Source of the DNA: Mesostigma viride
Taxonomy: Eukaryota; Streptophyta; Mesostigmatophyceae; Mesostigmatales; Mesostigmataceae
NCBI GenBank assembly: GCA_009746045.1
Contig: RPFO01000648.1
Span: 1,589,920 to 1,653,919, forward strand
DNA length: 64,000 bases
Reading direction: 5' to 3'
Shown here: piece after piece, positions 63,716-64,000 of the stretch
Layout of the letters: the number at the start of each line of letters is the position of its first letter
Position numbering within the stretch: the stretch's first letter is position 1
The notes under the pieces: model-generated
What the model was told of the DNA's origin: nothing
Seen by the model: only the letters and a program-made list of their open reading frames with translations
The model's database searches: none
Program-made: the position numbers and the translations under genes

Positions 63716-64000
63716 GCGGTTGGAGTTTCGCGGGGAAACCCAAGTTCCCAAGTAATTCACCAATGACGCGCTTCGAACACTTGTCCGCTAAAACCTAAGC
63801 AGCCGCTCCGGCTGGCCACTTAAACGAAACTTGATGCCTTCCCCTCCCGTGAGGACAAGCAGTGGTTCCTTTCTCGTCGCAAGAGGTTGCACGACCTCAC
63901 CTGGACGCTGGACGACGACCTGACCCCCGCTCAGCAGCAGCAGCGATGCGACCTGTGGCCGGAATACCTCCGCCACAAGCAAGACCCCCAGAAGCCCAAG

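Larger units (their letters stand above)
61987..64000 (+). pseudogene. LINE ORF1-like protein, decayed and interrupted
   Basis: Pieces in order: a Pro/Ser-rich N-terminus (from 61987, one in-frame stop near 62068), an LTKEECAEIIRLLAQERKLLG segment (about 62210-62400), coiled-coil-like stretches (about 62440-62800), an RRM-like start ECRVVLRRFPQKPGET (about 62845), and after about 900 bp of repeats a C-terminal block LDDDLTPAQQQQR (about 63910). This order matches L1-type ORF1 nucleic-acid chaperones. It runs off the window. Confidence 0.45.

Overview
This window is eukaryotic and almost entirely made of mobile elements. It holds chromodomain Ty3/gypsy retrotransposons, Ty1/copia-type elements, LINEs, a 170-bp tandem repeat and MITE-like elements. 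No tRNA, rRNA or ordinary host gene was recognised. The main feature is an integrated polinton-like virus (PLV). Its presence, together with plant- and alga-type retroelements, suggests an alga or other protist, with a green alga a reasonable but unproven guess.

Outer layers. From the left: the 3' part of a gag-only LTR element (1-2278) inserted in a LINE-like element read leftward (2279-5714; PHD, RING and C2H2 fingers, then reverse transcriptase). About 9.4 copies of a 170-bp repeat (5716-7312) sit directly at the LINE 5' side. Next come a gene-poor stretch with a small MITE (8935-9162) and a possible LTR fragment. From 10783 to 61175 lies one Ty3/gypsy chromovirus in minus orientation (gypsy-1), flanked by the 5-bp duplication ACGTT. 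The right flank (61350-64000) holds LINE remnants.

The PLV. Gypsy-1 is cut between its protease and reverse transcriptase by a PLV at 17506-57121. The PLV has about 751-bp terminal inverted repeats and TATATA on both outer sides. Without later insertions it is about 18.7 kb. Leftward genes: AEP primase fused to an SF2 origin-binding-type helicase, tyrosine recombinase, AT-hook protein, FtsK/HerA-type packaging ATPase and a coiled-coil protein. Rightward genes: a giant fibre-like protein, a basic protein, a small unknown protein, penton, a small amphipathic protein, major capsid protein, an Ig/LamG fibre and three orphans. Replication and packaging genes therefore diverge from virion genes at about 25.8 kb. 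A short (G/C)TATA(C/G) motif lies 5-11 nt before at least eight start codons.

Inner layers. Three LTR elements interrupt the giant fibre gene: gypsy-2 (26636-39359, plus strand, TSD ATAGG), a short non-coding LTR element (40281-42348) and a copia-type element (42644-48797, minus strand, TSD ATTTT). Gypsy-2 carries a 1.9-kb TTAA-flanked element in its 3' LTR. After removing insertions, gypsy-1 is 10.77 kb and gypsy-2 10.83 kb, which supports the boundaries. Both encode a stand-alone viroplasmin-like protein, Gag, Pro-RT-RH-IN-chromodomain and a large unexplained ORF3 before the 3' LTR. The order of events is gypsy-1, then PLV, then gypsy-2 and the other two, then the TTAA element. Several genes carry frameshifts at homopolymers, which could be real decay or sequencing error.
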